From CAZDCD01 sp964503885 (GTDB taxonomy: Bacteria; Bacteroidota; Bacteroidia; Bacteroidales; UBA10428), in assembly GCA_964503885.1 (NCBI GenBank), contig CAZDCD010000001.1:124001-188000 (forward strand): DNA of 64,000 nt, read 5' to 3'. The position numbers and the translations under genes are program-made. A model generated the notes under the pieces. The model did no database searches. It worked only from the letters and a program-made list of their open reading frames with translations, and was not told where the DNA came from. This document shows, one piece after another, positions 1 to 9,060 of this stretch. Each line of letters opens with the position of its first letter. Position 1 is the first letter of the stretch.

Positions 1-92
1 TTTCCTTTCCGGATGTATTTCCGTTCTGCCTGAGAAAATGCCGGTGTAACCATTATTCCAGTTAAAAAAACAAAAATCACCTGGTATTTCAT
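1..92 (-). CDS. batC: BatC-like TPR protein, N-terminal fragment
   Basis: Only the first 30 codons lie in the window; the gene runs off the left edge. The start ATG is at 92-90. The visible protein opens with a signal peptide ending in TPAFSQ, followed by AERKYIRKG, which resembles the beginning of the periplasmic TPR protein that follows batB in Bacteroidota Bat operons (known context). It lies downstream of batB on the same strand, 143 bp away. The assignment rests on position and this short match, so it is probable rather than certain. Confidence 0.6.
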   Translation of the reverse strand, partial: MKYQVIFVFLTGIMVTPAFSQAERKYIRKG

Positions 93-121
93 CCGATATT
101 GCTTTTATAGTTAACTGACCT

Positions 122-143
122 GATGGAACCCGCAGGGTTCATC
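122..143 (-). other. Stem-loop between batB and batC
   Basis: GATGGAACCC, a GCA loop and GGGTTCATC form a 9-bp stem with one bulged G. It sits in the 143-bp gap between batB and batC. No T-run follows on either strand, so it could be an attenuator, an mRNA-processing or stabilising hairpin, or chance. Confidence 0.35.
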
Positions 144-235
144 GAAGTTGCACTTATCATAAAACTCAGCACTCCCGACATTAAAGCATGCCCTATATTT
201 CTTTTTCCCATCATGTGAATAATTTTATGGTTTTT

Positions 236-1276
236 TCATATTTTAATCTTAAAAATGTGAATATTTCTGAACCATTTGCTTTTTCTTTCCGAAATAAAAA
301 ACTCTGCCATGAGCAGTATCAGCGTAAACCAGATCAGATACGGAAATTGCTCTTCATATTCCGAATACACTTTTGTATCGATCTCCGCCTTGTCAAGCCG
401 GTTAAGCTTATTGAACATGTCATTTAAGCCAACCCTGCTGCTTGTAGCCTGGTAATATTTCCCACCTGTAATCGATGCAATCTCGCTTAACATTGTGGCA
501 TTCAGCCGGGTTATAATAACATTGCCCTGTCTGTCTTTTCTGAATGATTTCTGACCTGAATTGCTGTTTTCGGGGATGGGTGATCCTTTTATCGACCCCA
601 TTCCTATTGTAAATATTTTTATGCCCTTGTCTGCAGCCGATTTGGCCATTTCCAGCGCATTCCCCTCATGATTTTCTCCGTCGGAGATAATAACGATCAC
701 TTTGCCGGCTTCAGTTGAACTGGTGAATGATTTGCTGGCCAGTTCAATGGCTGATCCGATTGCAGTACCCTGCCGTGTAACAATGCTCGTATTTATAGTG
801 GAAAGAAACATTTTAGCAGCCGAATAATCTGTAGTAATAGGAATTTGTGTGTAGGCATCCCCGGCGAATACAATAAGTCCCAGCTTATCGTTTTCCAACC
901 TGTCAATCAGAGTCGAGATAGCTTGTTTAGCCCGTTCAAGCCTGTTCGGCTGAATATCTTCAGCCATCATGCTGTTTGAAACATCGAGTGCAAGAATGAT
1001 CTCGATCCCTTTTCGTTTAACTTCCCTTAGTTTTGATCCGAACTGTGGCCCGGCAATTGCAAAAATAAGGGCTGTAATTGCCAGGATCATCAGAAAGAAC
1101 TTGAAATGCGAACGGAATACAGATGCATCGGGCATAAGCTGACCGATCAATAATGGATCTCCAAACTTCTTTATTGCCATCTTCTTCACCCTGACTATGA
1201 TGAGGTAAACGATCACCAGCAGAGGGATAATCAGTAAGAGATATATGTAAGCACTATTGGCAAATCTGAAATACAT
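236..1276 (-). CDS. batB: BatB, von Willebrand factor A membrane protein
   Basis: This 346-residue protein has membrane segments near residues 9-29 and 59-77, a von Willebrand factor A domain from about residue 90 to 290, and a third membrane segment near the C terminus. The metal-ion-dependent adhesion site is intact: D98-V-S100-N-S102, with a later TDGE-like ISDGENHEG loop. BatA and BatB are inner-membrane proteins with a periplasm-facing vWA domain, first linked to aerotolerance in Bacteroides fragilis (known); their molecular role is not settled. The start is 12 bp after the batA stop, so the two are co-transcribed. Similar length and MIDAS position to batA suggest an old duplication. Confidence 0.92.
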   Translation of the reverse strand: MYFRFANSAYIYLLLIIPLLVIVYLIIVRVKKMAIKKFGDPLLIGQLMPDASVFRSHFKFFLMILAITALIFAIAGPQFGSKLREVKRKGIEIILALDVSNSMMAEDIQPNRLERAKQAISTLIDRLENDKLGLIVFAGDAYTQIPITTDYSAAKMFLSTINTSIVTRQGTAIGSAIELASKSFTSSTEAGKVIVIISDGENHEGNALEMAKSAADKGIKIFTIGMGSIKGSPIPENSNSGQKSFRKDRQGNVIITRLNATMLSEIASITGGKYYQATSSRVGLNDMFNKLNRLDKAEIDTKVYSEYEEQFPYLIWFTLILLMAEFFISERKSKWFRNIHIFKIKI

Positions 1277-1288
1277 CCTGTATAGTTT

Positions 1289-2290
1289 TTACGGTATCCT
1301 TCTCAATAGTGTATTTTTTATCAATACTTCAAGTATAAGTAATATTAATGCTGCAATGGCGAACCACAGGTATTCTTCTTTCTTACGGCTGTATTCCTTG
1401 ACATCGATCTTGGATTTTTCCAGCCGATCGATCTCGGCATAAATAGACCTCATTTTCTGATTGTCTGTTGCCCTGAAATATTTCCCGCCGGTCATATCAG
1501 AGATCTGCTGAAGGGTTGCCTCATCAATCTCAACAGGCATATCCTGGTATATCATCTGTCCCGTCCACGGATTTTTACCCCTCGGATACTTTGCCATTCC
1601 TTTTGTACCAATGCCAATGGTGTAAACCCTTATGCCATAGCTCTTAGCGAGCTCAGCCGCAGTTAGGGGACCTATTGCGCCCTGGTTGTTCACCCCATCG
1701 GTAAGTAAAATGATCACTTTTGAAACTGCATCACTGTTCTTCAGCCGGGCAATTGCGTTTGCCAGTCCCACACCTATTGCTGTACCATCCTCAATCATCC
1801 CGCTTTTGATATCTTTAAAGAGGTTTATCAGTACCGATCTGTCGGTGGTCAGGGGACATTGGGTAAAACTTTCGGCACTGAATACAACAAGTCCGATCCT
1901 GTCATTCGGCCTGTTCGAAATAAATTCAATGGCAAGATCTTTTGATGCTTCCAGACGGTCGGGTTTAAAGTCTGTGGCCAGCATACTGCTCGAAATATCC
2001 AGTGCGATCACAATATCAATACCCTCGGTTGTGACATTTTCCCAACGGTTAGTTGATTGGGGACGTGCCAGGATCACGATCAGCAAAATAAATACTATAG
2101 ACCGAAGGATTACCGGAAGATGCCTGAGGTAATTCTTAATGGTCCCCTTTTCATGCAACAGGGGCTCAACGGAAGAAACCTGGAGTTCGGCATATAAGGT
2201 ATGCTGCCTGTAAATATACCATGCAATAACCGGTATCAGTAACAGCAACAGGTAAAAATAATATGGATGCGCAAATTCAATCTGGTTCAT
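1289..2290 (-). CDS. batA: BatA, von Willebrand factor A membrane protein
   Basis: A 333-residue protein with N-terminal membrane segments (about 10-27 and 59-75), a vWA domain with MIDAS D98-I-S100-S-S102, and a C-terminal membrane helix near 308-327. It is the partner of BatB. Its start codon overlaps the stop of the upstream gene by 4 bp, indicating translational coupling in the moxR-DUF58-bat operon. MoxR AAA+ ATPases are thought to remodel vWA partners (family knowledge), so BatA and BatB are the likely clients of the MoxR at 4660-5658. Confidence 0.93.
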   Translation of the reverse strand: MNQIEFAHPYYFYLLLLLIPVIAWYIYRQHTLYAELQVSSVEPLLHEKGTIKNYLRHLPVILRSIVFILLIVILARPQSTNRWENVTTEGIDIVIALDISSSMLATDFKPDRLEASKDLAIEFISNRPNDRIGLVVFSAESFTQCPLTTDRSVLINLFKDIKSGMIEDGTAIGVGLANAIARLKNSDAVSKVIILLTDGVNNQGAIGPLTAAELAKSYGIRVYTIGIGTKGMAKYPRGKNPWTGQMIYQDMPVEIDEATLQQISDMTGGKYFRATDNQKMRSIYAEIDRLEKSKIDVKEYSRKKEEYLWFAIAALILLILEVLIKNTLLRRIP

Positions 2291-3300
2291 TGCTGCATTG
2301 TAATTTCGTCATTCACCTCAAGGGTATCTAATCCTAAATTAAACTCCAGTGTTCTAAACCTGGTATTTTTCACAAATTCATATGCCTTATTCATGCATGC
2401 GTCATTTTCATCAGGCAAAGGATCAGCTTTTGCAAATTTTACCAGGTCGGCCGGTTGAAGGATTTCCTTCAACAATCCAACATCACCTGCATCAAGAAGC
2501 TCCTGTTCTTCAAATTCAACGATTATCTCATCTGTGGTTTGTTCCATCGCCGGTATGTTGTACTGTTTTTCGATATAATTTCTGAGGATGGCGGTTAGCC
2601 TTGAATAGTATACTTTAATCTCTCCTCTCTGCCAAAGTTTTTCGGCCTTAAGTTTATCGAGCATCCTCATTGCTATAATATGCGCCGGCTCTTCGGGCTT
2701 TATTCTCCTGAAGACAGGCTCATTCTTCTTTTTCTTCCTGAAATAATATATGGCTGATGCAATCAGCATTCCGGCTATCAGAACGATAAGCAGATAGGGT
2801 AAAAGTTCACCAAAACTCACCGGGGCGGAGTAAAGTCCCTTAATATCCCTGATGGTTCCTGTAGAATCAACAGGAAAAGAATGAACCTGCAGGCAGGCAG
2901 GGGCTGTCCGCAGGGTATCGGTGATCCTGCCGCTCCGGAAGGGCAGGCTGAGAGGTGGAATATAAAAGAGTCCGCTGTCAAAGGCAGTAATTAAAAACTT
3001 CTGTGAAAGGATAACTTTCTGATCTTTTTCCGACCACGAGGTATCGATATCCGATTTATTCAGGATCTCAATCTTATCGGTAAGGTTTGTACCAAGATCG
3101 GGAAATTCAACCCTTGAATTCCTATCTTTTCTGACTTCCAGGTGAAATCCAACCTGATCGCCAATGGTCATCTCATTGGTATCGAGCTTTGCCATAACGG
3201 TAACAAGCTGTGCAGTAGTATTTTGCACCATGATCACGAACGAAAACCAAAAGATAAAACCGAATACTGCTAATTTTCTGTATCTTCCTGCCTGTTTCAT
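2287..3300 (-). CDS. BatD/DUF4381-like membrane protein of the Bat operon
   Basis: The protein has a signal peptide ending near TTAQ, a periplasmic beta-rich domain of about 130 residues, one membrane helix (LLPYLLIVLIAGMLIASAI), a basic KKKK stop-transfer, and a cytoplasmic helical domain resembling DUF4381 or the cytoplasmic part of BatD (a YYSRLTAILRNYIE-type segment). The start at 3300 is chosen because it gives a clean signal peptide; an upstream in-frame ATG at 3339 would overlap the DUF58 gene by 8 bp. This position between DUF58 and batA is standard in Bacteroidota Bat operons. The function is unknown; a role as membrane anchor for the vWA partners is inferred. Confidence 0.8.
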   Translation of the reverse strand: MKQAGRYRKLAVFGFIFWFSFVIMVQNTTAQLVTVMAKLDTNEMTIGDQVGFHLEVRKDRNSRVEFPDLGTNLTDKIEILNKSDIDTSWSEKDQKVILSQKFLITAFDSGLFYIPPLSLPFRSGRITDTLRTAPACLQVHSFPVDSTGTIRDIKGLYSAPVSFGELLPYLLIVLIAGMLIASAIYYFRKKKKNEPVFRRIKPEEPAHIIAMRMLDKLKAEKLWQRGEIKVYYSRLTAILRNYIEKQYNIPAMEQTTDEIIVEFEEQELLDAGDVGLLKEILQPADLVKFAKADPLPDENDACMNKAYEFVKNTRFRTLEFNLGLDTLEVNDEITMQQ

Positions 3301-3331
3301 ATTTACTTTAACCCACTTAATACCGACAACT

Positions 3332-4207
3332 TTAAGCAACCGAAGACCTCTTTTTGAACAGGTTGATCAACGGCCTGACATAATCTTCCCCGGTGGAAAC
3401 AGATACCATGTCAATTCCCAGTTTTTTAACGATCTCATTCAGCTCAGCAGTTCTTTTTTTCCATGCATTCTGGTATTTGTTGCGAACCTGTTTCGAGGCG
3501 GTGTCAACCCAAATATCTTTGCCCGTTTCGGCATCTTTCATATGCACCAAACCCACTTTCGGCAGTTCCGTCTCACGGATATCATAGATCTTAACTCCGA
3601 CGAGATCGTGCTTTTTTCCTGCGATCCTTAGTGCATCCTCAAAATTTCTATCCATAAAATCTGAAATAAGAAAAGCAACACACCTCTTTTTTATCGCATT
3701 GGTCATATATCGTAATGCTTCAGTGATATTGGTTTCCCCTTTCCTGGGTTCAAAATTCAGCAACTCCCTGATTATTCTCAATATATGTTGCCTGCCTTTT
3801 TTTGGTGGAATGAATTTTTCAACACTGTCTGTAAACAGAATAACACCTACCTTATCGTTATTCTGGATGGCCGAAAACGCCAGCACTGCAGCTATTTCAG
3901 TGATCATGCTCCTTTTAAGCTGCGTATCCGATCCGAATTCACGTGAGCCGCTGGCATCAATGACAAGCATTACGGTCAACTCACGCTCCTCCTCAAAAAC
4001 TTTGATATAGGGGTGGTTAAACCGTGCTGTAACATTCCAGTCGACACTGCGGATATCATCACCATATTGGTATTCACGGACTTCACTGAATACCATGCCT
4101 TTTCCTTTGAACGCACTATGGTACTCTCCTGCAAATATATGCTGTGACAATCCCCTGGTCTTGATTTCGATCTTCCGTACTTTTTTTATGAGTTCGTTTG
4201 CATCCAC
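3332..4207 (-). CDS. DUF58 protein with vWA-like fold
   Basis: A 291-residue soluble protein. The DUF58 signature EYQYGDDIRSVDWNVTAR lies at residues 45-62, and a MIDAS-like D84-A-S86-G-S88 follows in the vWA-like part. DUF58 proteins are almost always encoded next to MoxR ATPases (known), as here, where only a 139-residue ORF separates them. It is probably a cytoplasmic or membrane-peripheral partner of MoxR. It lies 15 bp downstream of the small secreted protein. Confidence 0.92.
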   Translation of the reverse strand: MDANELIKKVRKIEIKTRGLSQHIFAGEYHSAFKGKGMVFSEVREYQYGDDIRSVDWNVTARFNHPYIKVFEEERELTVMLVIDASGSREFGSDTQLKRSMITEIAAVLAFSAIQNNDKVGVILFTDSVEKFIPPKKGRQHILRIIRELLNFEPRKGETNITEALRYMTNAIKKRCVAFLISDFMDRNFEDALRIAGKKHDLVGVKIYDIRETELPKVGLVHMKDAETGKDIWVDTASKQVRNKYQNAWKKRTAELNEIVKKLGIDMVSVSTGEDYVRPLINLFKKRSSVA

Positions 4208-4222
4208 ATCTCCAGATTTTAC

Positions 4223-4642
4223 CTAAATACCGGCTTTGGGCCTGATCGTAACCGTAAAAAACCATTCTCCGTCTTCGAGCTTAACGGAATATGCCTTGCC
4301 GTTCTGTTTATATTCCCATGTTTTATCATCTGTTTTCTGGTATGCGTCATTCAGGTGACTTATCATATCGTTGATGTTGGAGTATGCGCTCATCCATCTC
4401 ACAAGAGTGCACCTGTCATCATCAGACAGAAAAAACAACACCGTTTGTTCCGAAACAAAATCTTCGTACTTGAGGTATTTGTGAGAGGGGTTTACCACAT
4501 CTTTATCCTGCTTGAAATTGCTGTACGATTCTTTCATTACCCCCGCAATTTCGTCCTTATGCAGGCCGATAAAATGCTGGGCGTGCGTCGTACCCCTCAC
4601 CGAGTGCAACAGAAAGATTATTATGACAAGATTTCTTAACAT
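4223..4642 (-). CDS. Small secreted protein between moxR and DUF58
   Basis: A 139-residue protein with a signal peptide ending near THAQ, no further membrane segments, and a mature part of about 118 residues with charged and aromatic residues. It matches no family I recognise. It lies 17 bp after moxR and 15 bp before the DUF58 gene, so it is certainly in the operon. The usual gene order has moxR directly followed by DUF58, making this an insertion relative to the typical layout. A periplasmic accessory role for the Bat complex is inference only. Confidence 0.8.
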   Translation of the reverse strand: MLRNLVIIIFLLHSVRGTTHAQHFIGLHKDEIAGVMKESYSNFKQDKDVVNPSHKYLKYEDFVSEQTVLFFLSDDDRCTLVRWMSAYSNINDMISHLNDAYQKTDDKTWEYKQNGKAYSVKLEDGEWFFTVTIRPKAGI

Positions 4643-4659
4643 AAGTTTCTTACTGGCAT

Positions 4660-5658
4660 TTAAGGCACTTCCACATTGTTGAGAATATCAGTAACAATAT
4701 CTTCAGAAGTAATGTTCTCAGCTTCAGCTTCATATGTAAGACCGATACGATGCCTCAACACATCGTGACAAACAGCACGTATATCTTCCGGAATTACATA
4801 TCCCCTGCGTTTGATGAATGCAAATGCCTTCGCAGCTGAGGCCAGGTAGATGCTGGCCCTGGGGGAACCGCCATAGCGGATCATGGTGGTATAGTTATTG
4901 AGTTTGTATTCGGCCGGGTAGCGTGATGCGAACACAATATCCAGGATGTATTGCTCGATTTTTTCATCCATATATACCTCCCTGACCACTTCCCTTGCCC
5001 GTAGAATATCTTCTGGTTTCAGAACTATATCGGGATTCGGGAATACCTTACCCATATTTTCACGGATAATCATCCGTTCTTCATCCTTATTGGGATAATT
5101 TACAATTACTTTAAGCATGAAACGGTCGACCTGTGCTTCGGGCAGCGGGTAAGTACCTTCCTGTTCTATCGGGTTTTGTGTAGCCATAACGAGAAAAGGT
5201 TTCGGAAGTTGAAAAGTTTCCACACCAATAGTTACCTGTTTTTCCTGCATGGCTTCCAGCAAAGCACTCTGCACTTTGGCAGGAGAACGGTTTACTTCAT
5301 CGGCCAAAATGAAATTGGCAAATATCGGGCCCTTTTTTACGATGAATTCTTCTTTTTTCTGCGAATAGATCATCGTACCGATCAGGTCGGCCGGAAGCAG
5401 ATCAGGAGTAAACTGGATTCTGCTGAACCGTGCATCAATGGTTTTTGCCAGGGTATTGATGGCAAGTGTTTTTGCAAGACCAGGTACTCCTTCCAGCAAA
5501 ATATGCCCGTCGGACAACAATCCTATCAGTAAGCTGTCGATCAGGTGCTTTTGCCCTACAATAACCTTCCTCATTTCCAGAGTTATTAAATCGACAAACG
5601 AACTCTCCTCCTGGATCTTCTCATTTAACTGTTTAATGTTCACTGCAATTTCACTCAT
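4660..5658 (-). CDS. MoxR-family AAA+ ATPase
   Basis: A 332-residue AAA+ ATPase: Walker A GVPGLAKT at 57-64, Walker B ILADEVNR at 117-124, an ATQNPIEQEG sensor-1 stretch and a C-terminal lid domain. The motifs are characteristic of the MoxR family, chaperone-like ATPases acting on vWA-domain proteins (family knowledge). It is the first gene of the moxR-DUF58-bat operon. A weak -7-like element lies upstream at 5696-5703. Confidence 0.95.
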   Translation of the reverse strand: MSEIAVNIKQLNEKIQEESSFVDLITLEMRKVIVGQKHLIDSLLIGLLSDGHILLEGVPGLAKTLAINTLAKTIDARFSRIQFTPDLLPADLIGTMIYSQKKEEFIVKKGPIFANFILADEVNRSPAKVQSALLEAMQEKQVTIGVETFQLPKPFLVMATQNPIEQEGTYPLPEAQVDRFMLKVIVNYPNKDEERMIIRENMGKVFPNPDIVLKPEDILRAREVVREVYMDEKIEQYILDIVFASRYPAEYKLNNYTTMIRYGGSPRASIYLASAAKAFAFIKRRGYVIPEDIRAVCHDVLRHRIGLTYEAEAENITSEDIVTDILNNVEVP

Positions 5659-5695
5659 GGTGCAACTAGGTTTTATCCGTTATTTTTTTCAAGTC

Positions 5696-5703
5696 CGAAG
5701 GTA
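5696..5703 (-). promoter_or_regulatory. Candidate -7 element for the moxR-bat operon
   Basis: Minus-strand TACCTTCG is one base off the Bacteroidota -7 consensus TAnnTTTG and lies about 40 bp before the moxR start. No convincing -33 TTTG was found. It is the best match in the moxR/truA intergenic region on this strand. Confidence 0.3.
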
Positions 5704-5857
5704 GCAATTTTTCTACCAAAACGACCCGGCTGAATTTTTCGTAATTTTATAAATGACTGATTATATGTTTTTTACATTGTGTTAAAAAATGTTAAAGGGT
5801 GAAAGTTAAGGATATAGTCGTTACCACATAATCCGGAGGAAAAATTCAGATAGTTTG

Positions 5858-5865
5858 TACCTTTG
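5858..5865 (+). promoter_or_regulatory. Candidate -7 element for truA
   Basis: TACCTTTG matches TAnnTTTG exactly and lies 32 bp before the truA ATG. No TTTG at the expected -33 distance is visible. Confidence 0.4.
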
Positions 5866-5897
5866 GCGCTCTCTGAACAATTATTATTGTCGGGCAA

Positions 5898-6662
5898 ATG
5901 AAAAGCAGGTATTTTATTCGTTTTAGTTACAAAGGGACCCGGTATCACGGCTGGCAGATACAACCCAATGCCTTGACTGTTCAGCAAATTATGAATGAGT
6001 CATTAAGGACGGTCATTCGGGATGAGATAGAAACCACCGGAGCCGGAAGAACAGATACGGGTGTGCATGCCAGAACATTTACAGCCCATTTCGACAGCAG
6101 TTACAACGATTTGGCTATTCGTAAAAAATTAATTATTAAGAACCTGAATGGAATATTACCTGTTGATATTGCTGTATCCGACCTTTGCAAAGTCTTGCCG
6201 GATGCTCATGCCCGGTATAGTGCAATCAGCAGAACATATGAGTATGTAATAACCAGGGTTAAAGATCCGTTCTCTGATGAATTTGCCTGGTATTATGCGG
6301 TAGATCTCGATATCCAAAAGATGAACGATCTTTGCGGGATAATTACCGCTATGGTGGATTTCAAATCATTCAGCAAAAGTCGTTCTGCAAATAAAACATT
6401 TGTATGTAAAGTATTTCATGCAGCATGGGAGGATCAAAACGTTAAGCTTATATTCACCATCCGGGCCGACCGGTTTTTGCGAAACATGGTACGCGCCCTG
6501 GTAGGTACTTTAATTGACGCAGGAAGGGGAAAATTAGACAAAAATGACTTTTTAAACATTTTCAATGCCGGGGACAGAACCCGTGCAGGTGTCTCAGTTC
6601 CTGCATGTGGACTGGCACTGACCAGTATTGAATACCCGGATGAGATTTTTGACGAATGTTGA
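5898..6662 (+). CDS. truA: tRNA pseudouridine(38-40) synthase TruA
   Basis: A 254-residue enzyme that isomerises uridines 38-40 in the tRNA anticodon arm. The catalytic motif GAGRTDTGVHA contains the nucleophilic Asp at residue 53. The N terminus (RYFIRFSYKGTRYHGWQ) and the C-terminal FLRNMVRALVGTLIDAGRGK stretch are typical of the family, and the length is normal. It diverges from the moxR operon and is followed after about 100 bp by a YfiR-like gene on the same strand. Confidence 0.96.
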   Translation: MKSRYFIRFSYKGTRYHGWQIQPNALTVQQIMNESLRTVIRDEIETTGAGRTDTGVHARTFTAHFDSSYNDLAIRKKLIIKNLNGILPVDIAVSDLCKVLPDAHARYSAISRTYEYVITRVKDPFSDEFAWYYAVDLDIQKMNDLCGIITAMVDFKSFSKSRSANKTFVCKVFHAAWEDQNVKLIFTIRADRFLRNMVRALVGTLIDAGRGKLDKNDFLNIFNAGDRTRAGVSVPACGLALTSIEYPDEIFDEC

Positions 6663-6769
6663 TAATTTTTTGACTATAATATTGATTAGATGGTTAATTT
6701 AGGAATTCATTCTAAAAGAAGGTATAACATTTGAGGTGTTCCACCGTAGAATCGATAAAACTTGCAGTA

Positions 6770-7279
6770 ATGAAAAGAAATGCAATTATTTTTTTACTCA
6801 TTTGCCTAATCTCATCTTCACAAGCTCAGACAGGAATTCCGAAAGCGCAGGCGATGTTTATTTATAATTTTTCAAGATTAATCGAATGGCCTGCAAGTTA
6901 CAGAACCGGTCCTTTTGTAATTGGTGTAATAGGAAGTCCTGATGTTGCCAAGGAACTTACTACATATACTACAGGTAAAAAGGTAGGGACTCAGGATATT
7001 ATGGTAAAACAATATAAAGATGTTTCAGAGATCGATAAATGCCATATACTTTTTGTTGCTTTTTCAAAAACCAAAAGCATGGAAGAGCTGAACAGCTCAC
7101 TTGCAAACAAAAGTACGCTGATAATAAGTGAAAAGAACGGCGCAATTGACTCCGGTTCAGCAATTAATTTTGCTGTAATCGGTGATAAGCTGAAGTTTGA
7201 AATCAGTCAGCAGAATGCCAATAAGTACGGCATTAAAATGAGCGCTAAATTGCAGGAGATGGCATTCAAGGTGTACTAA
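6770..7279 (+). CDS. YfiR/DUF4154-family periplasmic protein
   Basis: From the ATG at 6770 the protein has 169 residues with a signal peptide ending near SSQAQ; a TTG at 6731 would only add residues that spoil the signal peptide. The mature part begins with KAQAMFIYNFSRLIEWP, typical of DUF4154 (YfiR-like), a small periplasmic family. In Pseudomonas YfiR restrains a diguanylate cyclase; in Bacteroidota the family often accompanies sensor kinases (general knowledge), but none is adjacent here. It is convergent with aroE, with only 4 bp between the stops. Confidence 0.85.
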   Translation: MKRNAIIFLLICLISSSQAQTGIPKAQAMFIYNFSRLIEWPASYRTGPFVIGVIGSPDVAKELTTYTTGKKVGTQDIMVKQYKDVSEIDKCHILFVAFSKTKSMEELNSSLANKSTLIISEKNGAIDSGSAINFAVIGDKLKFEISQQNANKYGIKMSAKLQEMAFKVY

Positions 7280-7283
7280 TTTC

Positions 7284-8030
7284 CTATTCGTTCCATATTT
7301 CCCAAGCCTTTTCAGCTTGTAAATGTAACATTTTCAACCCGTTAATTGTAGTCGCCCCTCTTTCTCTTCCCTTTTTTAGGAACAGCGTTTCAGAAGGATT
7401 ATACACAAGGTCGTACAGGATGTGGTCTTTACCGATAAATTCATAAGCTATATCGGGACTGGTGTCTGTATTCGGATACATACCAACAGGACTGGTATTC
7501 ACAATAATCTGAAAATTATAGAGTACCGGACCGCATAAATCGGGATATCCGATCTGGTTTTTTACTTTGGGAGTACGCGAAACATAAACATAACTAATAC
7601 CCAGTTCATCAAATACATAAGCAATAGCCTTTGACGCTCCCCCTGTTCCCAGGATCAACGCACTGTTGTGTTTTTTTTTAAGCGCATCCCTGATGGAATG
7701 GTAAAAACCGTATGCATCGGTGTTGAATCCTCTGAGGTGAATGTCCTGGTTCTTCCGGATAATCTTTATAGTATTTACCGCACCAATTCTGGCGGCAACC
7801 GTATCCGTTTCATCAAGGTATGGAATGACCTGCTCTTTATAAGGAATGGTTACGTTCAGACCGGTAAGGCCCGGTTCGGAATTTATGATATTCCTCAATT
7901 CGCCGATATCTTCAATAGCATAATTCAGGTACCTGCAGTCGGCAATATTATTCATTTCAAAAAATTCAGTAAAAAACTTTTTTGAAAATGAATGACTGAG
8001 GGGATATCCTATAAGACCATATGTTTTCAT
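7284..8030 (-). CDS. aroE: Shikimate dehydrogenase
   Basis: From the ATG at 8030 the protein has 248 residues and reduces 3-dehydroshikimate with NADPH in aromatic amino-acid synthesis. Visible motifs are YPLSHSFSKKFF (substrate-binding Ser residues), NVTIPYKE with the catalytic Lys, NTDAYGF, the nucleotide-binding GTGGASKAIAY and NTSPVGMYP. An ATG at 8129 in frame would overlap the upstream gene and add unrelated sequence. It is the last gene of the TPR-comA-DUF368-aroE group. Confidence 0.95.
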   Translation of the reverse strand: MKTYGLIGYPLSHSFSKKFFTEFFEMNNIADCRYLNYAIEDIGELRNIINSEPGLTGLNVTIPYKEQVIPYLDETDTVAARIGAVNTIKIIRKNQDIHLRGFNTDAYGFYHSIRDALKKKHNSALILGTGGASKAIAYVFDELGISYVYVSRTPKVKNQIGYPDLCGPVLYNFQIIVNTSPVGMYPNTDTSPDIAYEFIGKDHILYDLVYNPSETLFLKKGRERGATTINGLKMLHLQAEKAWEIWNE

Positions 8031-8055
8031 GAATACAGTGTATTTTGCTGAAGTG

Positions 8056-9033
8056 CTACCTTTCCGCAGCTTCCCTGACCTTTGCATAACGTTCGATAAG
8101 CCAGATGGTGATAATGCCGGCAACTGCAAGAATAATTGCTACCAGAACTTCATTGTTGAGGGTGTCCGGTAAAATCCTTTCCCAGCTCTGAATGATTTTT
8201 TCCCCACCTGGCTTAACAATCCAGTCTCCTGCGGCATCGGTTTTAAATACCGGTTCTTTCCAGGGCCATAAAATGGCCAGCGATCCCAATATAAAACCGG
8301 TTAAGATAGCAATAGTCTCATTTCGAAACCTGCTGAAGATCCATGAGAGGAAGTGAGAGAATGCAATAAGACCAACCACTGCGCCCAAAGCTACAGGTAC
8401 CAGGATATTCAGCTTGAAATTCGACACTGCATGGATCATAACCAGTTCATAGTTCCCAAGAAGAATCAGCACAAAAGATCCTGAGAGTCCGGGAAGGATC
8501 ATTGAACAAACAGCCGCAACGCCACAAATAAATAAATAGAAAAAATTTTCGTTTTGCGTTGCCGGATTGAGAAATGTAATGAAAAGGGCCAGCGCTGTAC
8601 CGATGATAAATGACGAAAGTACCGGTATGTTCCATCTGTCAATGGTTTTTCCAACAAAATATACCGAGGCAAAGATCAGACCGAAGAAGTAGGACCAGAT
8701 ATAGACCGGGTATGCATCAAAAAGGTATTCAAACAGTTTTGCCACAGAGATAATGCTTATTCCAATCCCCAGGAAAACGGCAATGAGAAAATCCAGGTGT
8801 ACGTACCGGGAAAATTTACCCATCTTACCGGTAAGCAGATACTTCACTGCTTTAAGATCAAGGTTTTTTATCGAATGGATAAGCTCTTCGAAAATACCGG
8901 TGATCAGGGCTATGGTACCTCCGGAAACACCGGGTATTACATTGGCTATGCCCATACCCATTCCCTTAAAAAACAAGCTGAAATAATAACGGAAACTTTT
9001 CATGCCGAAAAATCGAGGTTTACTATCCTGCAA
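8056..9033 (-). CDS. DUF368 (PopT-type) membrane protein, probable undecaprenyl-phosphate translocase
   Basis: A polytopic membrane protein of 325 residues with about eight to nine hydrophobic segments. The N-terminal NVIPGVSGGTIALITGI and internal MILPGLSGSFVLILLGNY repeats are the DUF368 hallmark, with glycines and prolines in re-entrant loops. DUF368 proteins, including PopT of Vibrio cholerae, were recently shown to recycle undecaprenyl phosphate across the inner membrane for cell-wall synthesis. The start could also be the ATG at 9003. It lies 27 bp after the comA homologue and 25 bp before aroE. Confidence 0.88.
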   Translation of the reverse strand: MQDSKPRFFGMKSFRYYFSLFFKGMGMGIANVIPGVSGGTIALITGIFEELIHSIKNLDLKAVKYLLTGKMGKFSRYVHLDFLIAVFLGIGISIISVAKLFEYLFDAYPVYIWSYFFGLIFASVYFVGKTIDRWNIPVLSSFIIGTALALFITFLNPATQNENFFYLFICGVAAVCSMILPGLSGSFVLILLGNYELVMIHAVSNFKLNILVPVALGAVVGLIAFSHFLSWIFSRFRNETIAILTGFILGSLAILWPWKEPVFKTDAAGDWIVKPGGEKIIQSWERILPDTLNNEVLVAIILAVAGIITIWLIERYAKVREAAER

Positions 9034-9060
9034 ATATAAAATTAAACCCCAAACAGAAGC

